This document shows positions 42,946 to 51,743 of a DNA stretch of 54,066 nucleotides, one piece after another. The notes beneath the pieces were generated by a model. That model searched no databases. It worked only from the letters and a program-made list of their open reading frames with translations, and was not told the DNA's origin. The first letter of the stretch is position 1, and each line of letters starts with the position of its first letter. The DNA comes from Acetofilamentum sp. (GTDB lineage Bacteria > CAIWAD01): assembly GCA_020726405.1 (NCBI GenBank), contig DYSB01000003.1:1-54066 (forward strand), in the 5' to 3' direction. A program made the position numbers and the translations under genes.

Positions 42946-44132
42946 GCCCGCGAGGCCGGGCATCCTTCGTGCGCTACGTTGGTCCGGGCAGTGCCCCCGC
43001 CCAGCCGGATGAGAATCCAGTGGAAGAGATCCGCCTGACCATCGGCGCCAACCAGAGCCCGGAGCGCGTGGATCTTTGGCTGGCCCGCCAGATCCGCTTT
43101 GTCTCACGGACCTTCATCCAGCACATCATCGAGGAGGGCATGGTCCTGGCGGACGGCCAGCCCGTCGCCAAGCCCAGCCAACGCATCGGCCCGGGGGACG
43201 AGCTAGTGGTGCGCGTGCCGCGGCGGCCGCGGCCGCAGATCCTGGCCGAGGACATCCCGCTCAGCGTCGTGCACGAGGACGAGCACCTGATGGTGATCGA
43301 CAAACCCGCGGGCATGGTGGTGCATCCGGCGCGGGGCAATTTCAGTGGCACGCTGGTCAACGCGCTGATGAACTACCTCGACGACCTGCCCGAGGAGGCC
43401 GGCGAGGAGTTTCGCCCGGGCATCGTCCACCGGCTGGACCGTGACACCACCGGGCTGATGGTGATCGGCAAGACGCCCGAGGCCGTGCGCGAGCTGAGCC
43501 GCATGTTTCACGACCGGGAGATCCACCGCATCTACCGGGCGTTGGTCTGGGGAAGTCCGCGCCAGTTGCAGGGCACGGTGACCACGGGCATCGGGCGGGA
43601 TCCGCGGGATAGGCTGAAGATGGCCGTGCTCTCGGAGCCTCTGGGCCGCCACGCCGTGACACATTACAAGACCACGGCGCGCTTCGATTTCCTGTCCCTG
43701 CTGGAACTGAAACTGGAGACCGGGCGCACGCACCAGATCCGTGTCCACTTGCTGCACCTGGGGCACCCGGTCTTCGGCGACACGGACTACGGCGGCCGTG
43801 ACCCGCGCCGGGCCGGGTTCACGGGGGACCGCCAGAGCCGGGCCCATCGCTACTTGGACCTGATCCAGCGCCAGGCCCTGCACAGCTGGCGGATGGGTTT
43901 CCGGCATCCCGTCAGCGGGCTGGAACTGGAATTCGAAGCCCCCTTGCCGCCGGACATGGCCGCCGTGTTGCGGGGCGAATCTCTGCAGGCCGGCCACGTG
44001 CCGGTCTCCTCAAGCTCGGCCTGGACCTGGGCGGAAGGCCATCACGGCCTGCCCGATTCCGGCCGGACCCCGCTGCCGGACCCGGAACGGCCCAGCGAGA
44101 ATCGCATCCGGGCGCGCCGTGGCCGCGTGTGA
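42942..44132 (+). CDS. Ribosomal large-subunit pseudouridine synthase, RluD family
   Basis: This 396-residue protein has an S4 RNA-binding domain (about 45-100, SPERVDLWLARQIR) and a RluA-type catalytic domain with HRLDRDTTGLMV (catalytic D166) and LETGRTHQIRVHL. It makes pseudouridine in 23S rRNA. GTG 42942 overlaps the lspA stop; an internal GTG at 43020 (VEEIRLTIG) is the alternative. The last 60 residues form a polar, proline-rich tail not usual in the family. It closes the ileS operon. Confidence 0.9.
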   Translation: MSPRGRASFVRYVGPGSAPAQPDENPVEEIRLTIGANQSPERVDLWLARQIRFVSRTFIQHIIEEGMVLADGQPVAKPSQRIGPGDELVVRVPRRPRPQILAEDIPLSVVHEDEHLMVIDKPAGMVVHPARGNFSGTLVNALMNYLDDLPEEAGEEFRPGIVHRLDRDTTGLMVIGKTPEAVRELSRMFHDREIHRIYRALVWGSPRQLQGTVTTGIGRDPRDRLKMAVLSEPLGRHAVTHYKTTARFDFLSLLELKLETGRTHQIRVHLLHLGHPVFGDTDYGGRDPRRAGFTGDRQSRAHRYLDLIQRQALHSWRMGFRHPVSGLELEFEAPLPPDMAAVLRGESLQAGHVPVSSSSAWTWAEGHHGLPDSGRTPLPDPERPSENRIRARRGRV

Positions 44133-44217
44133 GCCGCACGCCGCGCGCCCCACGGCCCGCGGCACCCATTTTGTCGGCCCGGAGATCCCGCGGCCACCCA
44201 TTGGAAGGAACCCAACC

Positions 44218-44988
44218 ATGAACTTGAACCAGCGCAACCTGGCCCTCTACATCGACTTCGACAACATCGCCATCGGCTTCAAATCCAAGAATGGCGCCAA
44301 GCTGGACATCCGCATGGTGCTTAACCGCCTGCTGGAGAAGGGGCGGATCATCACCAAGCGCGCCTACGCCGACTGGCACTTCTACAGCAAGTACAAGGAC
44401 GAGCTGCACGCCCATGGCATCGAGCTGATCGAGATCCCCAAGCGCAGCATGACGGGCAAGAACAGCGCGGACATCCGCCTGGTGGTGGACGCCATCGACC
44501 TTTGTCACACGAACCCGCACATCGACACCTTCGTGATCTTCTCCGGCGACAGCGACTTCAGCCCGCTGGTGAGCAAGCTGCGGGAGAACAACAAGACCAT
44601 CATCGGCGTGGGCATGCGCGAGAGCAGCTCCAACCTGCTGGTGGACAACTGCGACGAGTTCCTGTTCTACGAGAACCTGGGCGCCGAGGTGCAGCGCCAG
44701 GAGAGCACGCTGGGCAAGACCATCCCCAAGGACAAGCTGCCCAGCATGAAGCAGCTGGTCTCCGCCGTCAACGCCCTGCTGCGGGAGGACACGGAGGTCC
44801 TGCTGGCCAGCCTGGTCAAGGATACGATCAAGCGCAAGAACCCCTCCTTCAGCGAGAGCAGCCTGGGCTACGCCAACTTCGGCGAGTTCCTGGAGGACGC
44901 GGCGCGCTTCGACATCCTGGAGGTCACCCGCGACAAGACCCGCGGCGGCACCTGGGTGGTGACCAAGCTCAAGGGACTTACCAAGTAG
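44218..44988 (+). CDS. NYN-domain nuclease-like protein with LOTUS/OST-HTH domain
   Basis: This 256-residue protein has a PIN-like NYN domain (about 5-165) with acidic residues in YIDFDNIAIG, KNSADIRLVVDAID and VIFSGDSDFSPLV. The C-terminus (about 182-250) resembles a LOTUS/OST-HTH RNA-binding fold. Related LabA/DUF88 proteins are predicted RNases. GGAAGGAAC precedes the ATG. The gap to rluD is 85 bases. No partner gene is adjacent; the target RNA is unknown. Confidence 0.9.
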   Translation: MNLNQRNLALYIDFDNIAIGFKSKNGAKLDIRMVLNRLLEKGRIITKRAYADWHFYSKYKDELHAHGIELIEIPKRSMTGKNSADIRLVVDAIDLCHTNPHIDTFVIFSGDSDFSPLVSKLRENNKTIIGVGMRESSSNLLVDNCDEFLFYENLGAEVQRQESTLGKTIPKDKLPSMKQLVSAVNALLREDTEVLLASLVKDTIKRKNPSFSESSLGYANFGEFLEDAARFDILEVTRDKTRGGTWVVTKLKGLTK

Positions 44989-45000
44989 TTTTCGGACAGG

Positions 45001-45232
45001 TCACGAAGAGCACGAAGGCAGGGGAAGAGCACGGAGATGGTTTGGGACTGTCAGCGCGCGCTGAGTCCTCCACAATTCTCTCTTCGGGTCCTTCTCGAGT
45101 CTTCGTGCCCTTCGTGTCCATGTGTGAGTGTGACACAGAAAGGGGGGACTGCCACCGCGCGGCGACAGTCCCCTTTTCAAGTGTCTTCGTGTCCTTCTCC
45201 GGCCTTCGTGATCTTCGTGTCCAAGTGGAAAA
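45001..45232. repeat. Composite dispersed repeat, CACGAAG type, three arms
   Basis: A left arm (45001-45023) reads GTCACGAAGAGCACGAAGGC. Two right arms read in the opposite sense: about 45090-45123 (GAGTCTTCGTGCCCTTCGTG) and about 45182-45230 (TCTTCGTGTCC, CCTTCGTGATCTTCGTG). A separate hairpin (45140-45177) sits between the two right arms. This looks like two nested insertions of one family. It separates the convergent NYN and outer-membrane protein genes. Confidence 0.65.
45140..45177. repeat. REP-like palindrome (GGGGACTG...CAGTCCCC)
   Basis: GGGGACTG (45144-45151) and CAGTCCCC (45166-45173) form a stem, extended outward by A/G against T pairs, with a GC-rich loop. The GGGACTG/CAGTCCC palindrome is a widespread REP-like motif in environmental genomes, often linked to Y1-type REP transposases. 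None is encoded here. It could also act as a terminator for either convergent gene. Confidence 0.6.
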
Positions 45233-45246
45233 ATCCCGCGAGAGAT

Positions 45247-46686
45247 TTAGCGCAGCTGGAAGACGGTCTCCACCAGGAAGGTGCGGTCGCTTTCGGCGTC
45301 GCCGTGGATCTCGCCGTCGCCGTCGCGGTCGGCGTAGGTGGTGCGCCAGTCCAGGCGCATCACGGCGCCGGGCGCCAGCTCGTAGCCGATGCGGTAGCCG
45401 TGGATGGTCTGCGGCGTCTTCAGGTCGAAGAGTGACTCGGCGCCCACCTGGGTGTAGTAGGCGGACAGCTCCTTGAGCTTGGGCACCTTGGCCATGTTCA
45501 GGCCGGCGTCCGCCCAGAGGCTGTTCCAGTCGTCCACGCTGCCGTCGTCGGGCTTCATGGTGTTCCAGGCGACGTTGGCCGTGATGATGTTGAAGAGCGA
45601 AAGGCGCGCGTCGGCGTAGAGACCCTTCATGGCCGGCGCGTTCTTCAGCATCTCCTCCTTGGTGAACAGGCTGTCAACGAAGAGCTGGGTGCGCTCCACG
45701 TCATAAGTGCGATTGAAGAAATCGCCGATGAACTGCTCGCCCCAGACCCGGTACTCGGCGCCCGCGGTGAGCCAGTTGAAAGGCCGCCAGGAGACGCCCG
45801 GCGCCCAGCCGCTGCCGTAGCCCGTGAACTTGGCCACCTGGAAGTAGGCGTCCAGCTTGGGCAGGAGCTCGTAGCTCACATCCGCGCCCATGGCCTGCAG
45901 ACTCTCCTCGGCCTTGCTGTAGTCGATGGGCGGCTGGGTCAGCCACTCGTCGCCCGGATAGCCGGCGGATTGGCGCATACGCTCCCAGAGGTCGGGGTTC
46001 GAGGCCAGTTCCGTCTGCAGCTCGTGCCAGGTGTCGTACTCCGCGCCGTCGTCGTGATCCAGATAGCGGTCCAGCTGGTCGGGCACGTGGTCGTCGTCGG
46101 CGTCGGCCATCCCGGCGTAGAGGTTGCCGTCCTGCACGAAGGAGGCGCCCACCCGCAGTTTGCCGATCACCGGATAGCTGGCGCGCAGGCCCAGCAGGCC
46201 CGGGCTGTCCAGCTCGCGGAAGTTGGCCAGGAAGCCCTCGATCTGCGGCTTGCCGATGCGGATGTCGAACTCGCCGCCCACCCGGCGGATGGACGGGTAC
46301 TGCACGCTGTTGGCGTAGTGGCGCACCAGCATGCCGTAGCCCAGGGTCACGTCGTCCAGGGAGCCGGCCTTGAGGTAGAGTGGGTCGCCTTTATGCGCCC
46401 AGCGCAGGTAGTAGATCTTGTCGATCAGGTCCTTGCCCTCGTCCCAGTCCGACTTGCGGATCTTGCCGTCCTGATCGAAGAAAAGGGTCAGGTCCAGGGC
46501 GATGCCCAGCTTGCCGATGGGGATCTCGGGGCGCAGGGCGATCTGGGTCCAGGTCTGGCCGTCCATGGTGACGGCGCCGATTCCCATGGCCGCGCCCCAG
46601 GAATCGCCCGCCGGAGCCGGCGCGGCGTCCTGGGCCAGCAGGGGCAGGACCCCGCCGAGCAGCGGAAGCAACCAAGTGTGTCTCAT
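45247..46686 (-). CDS. Outer-membrane beta-barrel protein, unknown function
   Basis: This 479-residue protein starts with a signal peptide (HTWLLPLLGGVLPLLAQD). Alternating strand patterns run through the body, such as KLGIALDLTLFFDQ and RLDWRTTYADRDGDGE, and the end TFLVETVFQLR is strand-like. A calcium-binding-like loop DADDDHVPDQLDRYLDHD lies at about 193-212 and another acidic loop near the end. It probably forms a barrel or porin-like pore. I cannot name its substrate. ATG 46686 was chosen because the hydrophobic leader begins there; the longer frame upstream is arginine-rich noise. Confidence 0.72.
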   Translation of the reverse strand: MRHTWLLPLLGGVLPLLAQDAAPAPAGDSWGAAMGIGAVTMDGQTWTQIALRPEIPIGKLGIALDLTLFFDQDGKIRKSDWDEGKDLIDKIYYLRWAHKGDPLYLKAGSLDDVTLGYGMLVRHYANSVQYPSIRRVGGEFDIRIGKPQIEGFLANFRELDSPGLLGLRASYPVIGKLRVGASFVQDGNLYAGMADADDDHVPDQLDRYLDHDDGAEYDTWHELQTELASNPDLWERMRQSAGYPGDEWLTQPPIDYSKAEESLQAMGADVSYELLPKLDAYFQVAKFTGYGSGWAPGVSWRPFNWLTAGAEYRVWGEQFIGDFFNRTYDVERTQLFVDSLFTKEEMLKNAPAMKGLYADARLSLFNIITANVAWNTMKPDDGSVDDWNSLWADAGLNMAKVPKLKELSAYYTQVGAESLFDLKTPQTIHGYRIGYELAPGAVMRLDWRTTYADRDGDGEIHGDAESDRTFLVETVFQLR

Positions 46687-46906
46687 TGTGGCCTCGCGAT
46701 TTATCCGCCTTGTGTGTGGCGGTCGGCAAGATACCTCACGCCCGACGCAATGCGAAGCCGCGTGGATCGCTGCACTGTGGGGGAACAGGTGGCGCCGGGG
46801 AGGGCGGAGAAAAACGCAACCTGCCGCAGGAGCAGCCACCTTGGGGAAGGGACCGTTCGCGCGGCAGGTCACGGGTGTCACATCAATTCGGGTCGAAGGG
46901 GTCTTG

Positions 46907-47221
46907 TCAGAAGCTGATGTTCCAGAGGCGGTCCATCAGGCGCTCGCTGATCTGCTCGGCCAGCTCGCGCTGGAAGTAGCGGCCCTCGTCCACCTTGGCG
47001 AAGATTTCCACCAGGCGGCTGTCCTTCTCTTGGTCCAGCAGGGGCTGCTGCTTGGCGCGGGGGTTCACCGGGATGCGCACCAAGTGGCGCAGGTCGTCCC
47101 GTTCCTGCCGCACGGCCTGCAGCCGGGCTTCCAGGGTGCGCTTCTGCAGTTTGAATCGGCGCAGGGTGCTGGACAATTGCTGGGAGTCGGTCGTCGTGGG
47201 CGAGGGCGTGATGCGGACCAT
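46907..47221 (-). CDS. Small coiled-coil protein, unknown function
   Basis: This 104-residue soluble protein is mostly helical. A coiled coil covers about 15-50 (LRRFKLQKRTLEARLQAVRQ), and the C-terminus (RELAEQISERLMDRLWNISF) is amphipathic. No family is recognised. AGGAGG precedes the ATG at 47221, a strong ribosome site, which supports a real gene. It lies 220 bases upstream of the outer-membrane protein on the same strand. Confidence 0.6.
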   Translation of the reverse strand: MVRITPSPTTTDSQQLSSTLRRFKLQKRTLEARLQAVRQERDDLRHLVRIPVNPRAKQQPLLDQEKDSRLVEIFAKVDEGRYFQRELAEQISERLMDRLWNISF

Positions 47222-47558
47222 TTTTCCTCCTGCTGCTTTGGCGAAGAACCGTTAGTGCAAGGTCCATGCCAGCAATTCGAAACTTCGGAAGTTCGGGGGT
47301 TGCTGGAGTGCCAAGTGCAAGGGGAATAACAAGATCGCCACATCTCCGCCTCACCTCCCGCTGGCCCGCTTGCCGTGTCCCCCGGCTCCGCTCCCGCCCG
47401 CTCCCCGGGAGTGACACCCAGGCGTAGCAGCCCAGCCCCGAAATGCGGTCATCCCTGCCGCCCCGGCCCGCGGGGCCCGCGCGGACGACTGAACGCGGCC
47501 CCCCCGCTTGCCGATCACTACGTTGCGGCCCGGGCTGATCTCCATCCACGGAAGGACG
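47222..47558. other. 337-base intergenic gap, nothing recognised
   Basis: This gap lies between divergent genes. It is GC-rich, with runs of C and CCGG/CGCGG palindromes (about 47460-47490), but I see no gene, RNA, repeat of the window's family or convincing promoter. Promoters for the coiled-coil gene and the DnaJ-like gene must lie here. Confidence 0.6.
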
Positions 47559-48446
47559 ATGGGCGAACCCTTTCGCGACTACTATCAATTGTTGGGTGTG
47601 GAGGCCTTCGCCGGCGTGGAGGAGCTGAAGCGCGCCTGGCATCGGCTGGCCAAGCAGCTCCATCCGGACCGCAACCCGGAGGATCCGCTGACCGAGCAGC
47701 GCTTCAAACAGGTGCAGGCGGCTTATCGCACTCTGACGGAGCCGGAGTTGCGCGTGCGCTACGACGAGATCTACTCGCGGCGCAGTCGGCGCGCCCGGCC
47801 CACCACGCCTCCGCCCAAGCGCGGCCAGGCGGACAACCCGGCGGGCCCGCGCCCCGGGATGGGCAGTCCGCCGCCTCCGCCGCCGGAGGAGCGCGCCCGG
47901 CCCCGGGAGACCCTGCGGCCCCAGCCCGGCGCGGATCTGCGGATAGTGGTCCAGCTGCCGCTGGAGCGCTTCAACGGTGGCGGACGGCTGAGCATCCAGC
48001 CGCTGGGCCAGTCGCCGTTCGAGCTCACGCTGCCCCTGAGCCTGCTGGTGGGCGACGAACTGGTGGTCCCCGGCCGGGGGTCTCCCGGTCTTCACGGCGG
48101 CGCGCCTGGCCGCCTGATCGTGGAGATCCGGCCCCAGCTGCCCGAGGGTTGCCGGCTGGAAGGCACGGACCTGGTGCTGGAACTGGAATTGGACGCCCTG
48201 CTGCTGATGACGGGCGGCACGGCCCGACTCAAGCACCCGGTCGGCCGAAACCTGGAACTGCGGCTGCCCGCGGGCGTCCAGGTGGGGCAGCGGCTGCGCC
48301 TGCGCGGCCAGGGACTGCAAGACCGGCAGGGCCGGGGGGATCTGGTGGTGGAATTGAAAGTGCTGATCCGCCCGGCCACGGGCTTCCGCACGCGGCGGCT
48401 GGCGGAAAAACTGCGGCGGCTGCTGGACGACGGGACGGAGGATTGA
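47559..48446 (+). CDS. DnaJ-like co-chaperone (CbpA type)
   Basis: This 295-residue protein has a J domain (about 8-72) with the Hsp70-stimulating HPD at 35-37 (KQLHPDRNP). A proline/glycine-rich linker (about 78-120) follows. The C-terminal DnaJ substrate-binding domains include LPLERFNGGG, LPAGVQVGQRLRLRGQG and GDLVVELKV. No cysteine-rich zinc domain is present, so it is the CbpA/type II form. GGAAGGACG precedes ATG 47559. An Hsp20 gene starts 5.4 kb downstream. Confidence 0.88.
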   Translation: MGEPFRDYYQLLGVEAFAGVEELKRAWHRLAKQLHPDRNPEDPLTEQRFKQVQAAYRTLTEPELRVRYDEIYSRRSRRARPTTPPPKRGQADNPAGPRPGMGSPPPPPPEERARPRETLRPQPGADLRIVVQLPLERFNGGGRLSIQPLGQSPFELTLPLSLLVGDELVVPGRGSPGLHGGAPGRLIVEIRPQLPEGCRLEGTDLVLELELDALLLMTGGTARLKHPVGRNLELRLPAGVQVGQRLRLRGQGLQDRQGRGDLVVELKVLIRPATGFRTRRLAEKLRRLLDDGTED

Positions 48447-48464
48447 TCGGCCATACTCGGCCGA
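48447..48464. terminator. Weak hairpin between convergent genes
   Basis: TCGGCC (48447-48452), six bases, GGCCGA (48459-48464) lies right after the DnaJ-like stop and before the convergent small gene's stop. Stem is short and lacks a T-run. Confidence 0.25.
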
Positions 48465-48490
48465 CCATCACCGGAATCGTCGCCGACGGC

Positions 48491-48793
48491 TCAGCCGAAC
48501 AGCTTGCTCGAGAGCGGATAGCGCCGGATGATCCACAGGTAGGCCAAGTGGTAGACTGGCCAGATCAGGTTGTAGGCCAGCACCTCCGCCAGCAGGCCCA
48601 ACCGGTGGCTGCCCGTGCGCAGCTCCACCCATTCGTGCAGCGCCAGGCCGGGGACCATCCAACTGGGGAAGATGTCGGCGATCCAGATCTCGTCGGGTGC
48701 GCCCGTGACGCTGCCCACCCCGGGCATGCCGGAACCCGGCACGCCGTAGCAGTGGAAGCGGTAGGGATTCCAGGCGAACACGCGGATGACCAT
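48491..48793 (-). CDS. Hypothetical protein, 100 residues
   Basis: No family is recognised. The protein has an aromatic-rich N-terminus (FAWNPYRFHCYGVPGSG), a motif PGLALHEWVELRTG, and a weakly hydrophobic C-terminal helix (LLAEVLAYNLIWPVYHLAYLW) that may touch the membrane. HEW is not followed by a second histidine in the usual zinc spacing. It faces the DnaJ-like gene. ATG 48793 lacks a clear ribosome site. The composition is less biased than in non-coding frames, so I consider it probably real. Confidence 0.5.
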   Translation of the reverse strand: MVIRVFAWNPYRFHCYGVPGSGMPGVGSVTGAPDEIWIADIFPSWMVPGLALHEWVELRTGSHRLGLLAEVLAYNLIWPVYHLAYLWIIRRYPLSSKLFG

Positions 48794-48954
48794 GAGGCAA
48801 TGTCGGCAAGCCCGGGCAGCATCTTCAACCTGATTGCGTCCGGAGGGCGCCCTGGCTACATTGAAAACCCGCTCCAGCCTGCCCCGCCACTCCGCGGGCG
48901 CTCCTTCAGTGGAAGCGGAGACAGACTCCTTATTCCAGGGAGACCCCCCCGGTC

Positions 48955-50400
48955 ATGACGGTACCGCGCTTGAGCATCCTGGTGGTGGACGACGAGCGCG
49001 CCGTGCGCGAAGTGGTCGGCGACCTACTGCGGGAAATGGGCCATGCGGTGGTGCTGGCCGGGGACGGCGAAGAGGCCCTGCGCAAGCTGGACGAGCAGGA
49101 TTTCCAGTTGGTGCTCTCCGACGTGCGCATGCCCAAGCTGGACGGCCTCCAGCTGTTGGACGCAGTGATCGACCGCCATCCCGGCACGCGCATCTTGCTG
49201 TTCACCGGCTACGGGACCATCCAGGACGCGGTGGCGGCGATCAAACGCGGCGCCATCGGCTACATCACGAAGCCGGTGAACTTCCCCGCCCTGGTGGAGG
49301 AGATCACCCGGCTGGCCCATGACCTCAGCCTGACCTCCAGCGGCGCCCAGCTGATGAACGAAATGCTGCGCCGGCATCAGGAGGGCCTGCCCCTCAGCCG
49401 CAACCGGCACATGAACAACCTGGTGCAGCTCACCGTGAGCCGGATCGCCGAATCCCAAGCCAGCGTGCTGATCAGCGGGGAGTCCGGCACGGGCAAGGAG
49501 CTGATGGCGGCGCTGATCCACCGCTTCTCGCCGCGCCGGGATGGCCCCTTCGTCAAGCTCAGCGCCGCCGCCATTCCCGAGAGCTTGTTGGAGAGCGAGC
49601 TCTTCGGGCACGTCAAAGGCGCATTCACCGGAGCCGTGCGCGACCGCCGGGGCCGGGTGGCGGAGGCCGACGGCGGCACGCTGTTCCTGGACGAGATCGG
49701 CGAGATCCGGCCGGCCCTGCAGGCCAAGCTGCTGCGCGTGCTGCAGGAGCGCGAATTCGAACCCGTGGGCAGCACGCGCACGTGTCGCGTGGACCTGCGC
49801 CTGATCACGGCCACCAACCGCGACCTGCCCGCCGAGATCGCTGCCGGCAACTTCCGCCCCGACCTCTACTACCGGCTGAACGTGCTGGACATCCACCTGC
49901 CGCCTTTGCGCGAGCGCCGGGAGGATCTGCCCGAACTGGTGGACTTCATCCTGGAGCGTCTCTGCCGCCGGGCGGAGCGCCCGCTGCCGCGACCCACGGA
50001 GGCCCTGCTGACCCGGCTGGCGGAACTGGATTGGCCGGGCAACATCCGCGAACTGGAAAACGTGCTCGAACGCTGCCTGCTGCTGGGCCGGGAGGAGCAG
50101 CTGGACCTTAAGCATCTGCCCGAGGATTACCGGCTGAACGCCCGCTCGGGCCGCAACGCCTCGACTTCGCTGGCGCAGTTGGCGCAGTTGGCGCAGCTGA
50201 CCCTGGATGAGGCCCGCGAGCACTTCGAGCACGGATTGCTGCTGCGGGTGCTGGAAGAGGAGAATGGCAATGTCTCGGCCTGCGCGCGCCGGCTGGGGAT
50301 TGCCCGGAAGAACTTGCAGATCAAGCTGAAACGCTTGGGAATTGAAGCGCTGGGCTTTCGCGCGGGGCGGGAATCCGGCCGCCCGACCCAGGAGCGCTGA
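48955..50400 (+). CDS. NtrC-family sigma-54-dependent response regulator
   Basis: This 481-residue protein has a receiver domain with phospho-acceptor D56 (LVLSDVRMPKLDG). An AAA+ domain carries Walker A GESGTGKE (175-182), the sigma-54 contact GAFTGA (222-227) and Walker B GGTLFLDEIG. The Fis-type helix-turn-helix is NVSACARRLGIARKNLQIKL. A 9-bp tandem repeat codes LAQLAQLAQL in the linker before it. It activates sigma-54 promoters when phosphorylated. No histidine kinase is adjacent; the next two genes encode a receiver protein and an HDOD protein. Confidence 0.94.
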   Translation: MTVPRLSILVVDDERAVREVVGDLLREMGHAVVLAGDGEEALRKLDEQDFQLVLSDVRMPKLDGLQLLDAVIDRHPGTRILLFTGYGTIQDAVAAIKRGAIGYITKPVNFPALVEEITRLAHDLSLTSSGAQLMNEMLRRHQEGLPLSRNRHMNNLVQLTVSRIAESQASVLISGESGTGKELMAALIHRFSPRRDGPFVKLSAAAIPESLLESELFGHVKGAFTGAVRDRRGRVAEADGGTLFLDEIGEIRPALQAKLLRVLQEREFEPVGSTRTCRVDLRLITATNRDLPAEIAAGNFRPDLYYRLNVLDIHLPPLRERREDLPELVDFILERLCRRAERPLPRPTEALLTRLAELDWPGNIRELENVLERCLLLGREEQLDLKHLPEDYRLNARSGRNASTSLAQLAQLAQLTLDEAREHFEHGLLLRVLEEENGNVSACARRLGIARKNLQIKLKRLGIEALGFRAGRESGRPTQER

Positions 50401-50468
50401 AGGTCCGCCTCCGGGTTGCCGATAGGCCGAGTTGTCTCCTACGTCACCCCGCTTGAAGCAGGATCAGA

Positions 50469-51743
50469 TTGACTGTGGCACAAACACGGATCTACCTCAT
50501 CAGTAGCGACGCCGCCTGGGCGGATCGGATGGCCGGCTTGGTCCATGACGAAGGACTGGGGAAGGCGCTGTTTTTCCCGGTGGGCAAGGGCGCCCTGGCC
50601 GCCTACTGCGAGGCGCTGCCCGAGGTGGTGATTTTCGATCTGCGCCAGGAGAGACGTGACTCCACGGTGGCCCTGACCATGATCCGCGAGATTTTCCCGC
50701 GGATGGCGACGGGCGGCGTGGTGGTGATCGGTGCGGCGGACCCGGCGGACCGGGATTCCCTGCGTCAGGAGCGCGAACAACTCAACCGCATTCAGCTGGC
50801 CGAGTACCTGCCGCGCAACACGCCCGAGGACTTCCTGCTGGAGCGCCTGCACGCCCTCACGCAGCGGGCGGAGGAAAACCAGCGCCAGGAGGTGCCGATT
50901 CCTGCGCAGCGCGAGGTTCCGGAACCCTTCGTGACGGACGTGCCCGCCCCGCCCCGCCCGGCCCCCGTGCGGCAGACGGCGCCGCCGGCCCCCGGCGAAC
51001 CGGTACCCTGCCTGGTAAAGGTGCTGCTCAGCCGCGCGGATCAGCAGGCGGACCTGCTGCTGGACCTGGCGGATCTGGGCGCCGAGGCGCTGGTGGTGGA
51101 TGATTCGCGCAACGTCGCCACCCTGGGCACCCTGCCGGACTTCCTCATCGTGGACGGTAGCAGCGCGGAACAGCACGTCAGTTTCCTGACCCAGCTGCGT
51201 CGCCAGTATCCCGGCTTGCGGATCATCCAACTGCCCGATGAGGGCGACAAGTCCCTGCGCCGCCTCTCCAAGGACATCAGCGCCCTGCTGACCCCTCCGA
51301 GCGTGCCCCATGGCGGGCTGGACCAGCTGGCCCAGGCCATTCGCCGGCGCGTGTTACCCGACGAGGGCCCGGGCAACGTGCCCATCCTGCTGCTGGTGGA
51401 GGATGAGCAGAACATCCGCGAGCTGACCGCCCACTATCTGCTGCTGCAGGGCTACGAGGTCTACCAGGCCGAGGACGGCCAGGAGGCCATGACCGTCTTC
51501 CGGGCCCGCCCGCCGGACATGATCCTCAGCGATGTCTACATGCCGCGCATGAACGGATTCAAGTTCCTGCTGGAGGTCAAGAACTGGGCGCCCGACCTGC
51601 CCATGCTGATGATGACCGGCTACAGCTCCGCAACCCAGGTGCTCAACACCTCGAAATACCGCAACGTGACCTTCCTGCCCAAACCCTTCCGCTTGAGCGA
51701 ACTGGGAGAGCGCATTCGGGCCATGCTGGGAGCTTTCCGATGA
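50469..51743 (+). CDS. Triple-receiver protein (two degenerate, one canonical)
   Basis: This is a 424-residue protein. Residues 1-130 and about 180-295 have the receiver fold pattern with a single central aspartate (D57 in VVIFDLRQ, D229 in FLIVDGSS), but they lack the full acidic cluster. A P-rich linker (about 138-178) joins them. The C-terminal domain (about 300-422) is canonical: LLLVEDEQN, D355 in MILSDVYMPRMNG, MTGYSS and FLPKPF. No DNA-binding or enzymatic output is present, so it may act as a phosphorelay hub. The start could be TTG 50469 or GTG 50475. It overlaps the HDOD gene by ATGA. Confidence 0.85.
   Translation: MTVAQTRIYLISSDAAWADRMAGLVHDEGLGKALFFPVGKGALAAYCEALPEVVIFDLRQERRDSTVALTMIREIFPRMATGGVVVIGAADPADRDSLRQEREQLNRIQLAEYLPRNTPEDFLLERLHALTQRAEENQRQEVPIPAQREVPEPFVTDVPAPPRPAPVRQTAPPAPGEPVPCLVKVLLSRADQQADLLLDLADLGAEALVVDDSRNVATLGTLPDFLIVDGSSAEQHVSFLTQLRRQYPGLRIIQLPDEGDKSLRRLSKDISALLTPPSVPHGGLDQLAQAIRRRVLPDEGPGNVPILLLVEDEQNIRELTAHYLLLQGYEVYQAEDGQEAMTVFRARPPDMILSDVYMPRMNGFKFLLEVKNWAPDLPMLMMTGYSSATQVLNTSKYRNVTFLPKPFRLSELGERIRAMLGAFR

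Noticed and set aside
50160-50202. 9-bp tandem repeat in the NtrC-type gene as a phase-variation switch
   Set aside because: The unit is a multiple of three, so changes would only alter linker length (LAQ repeats).
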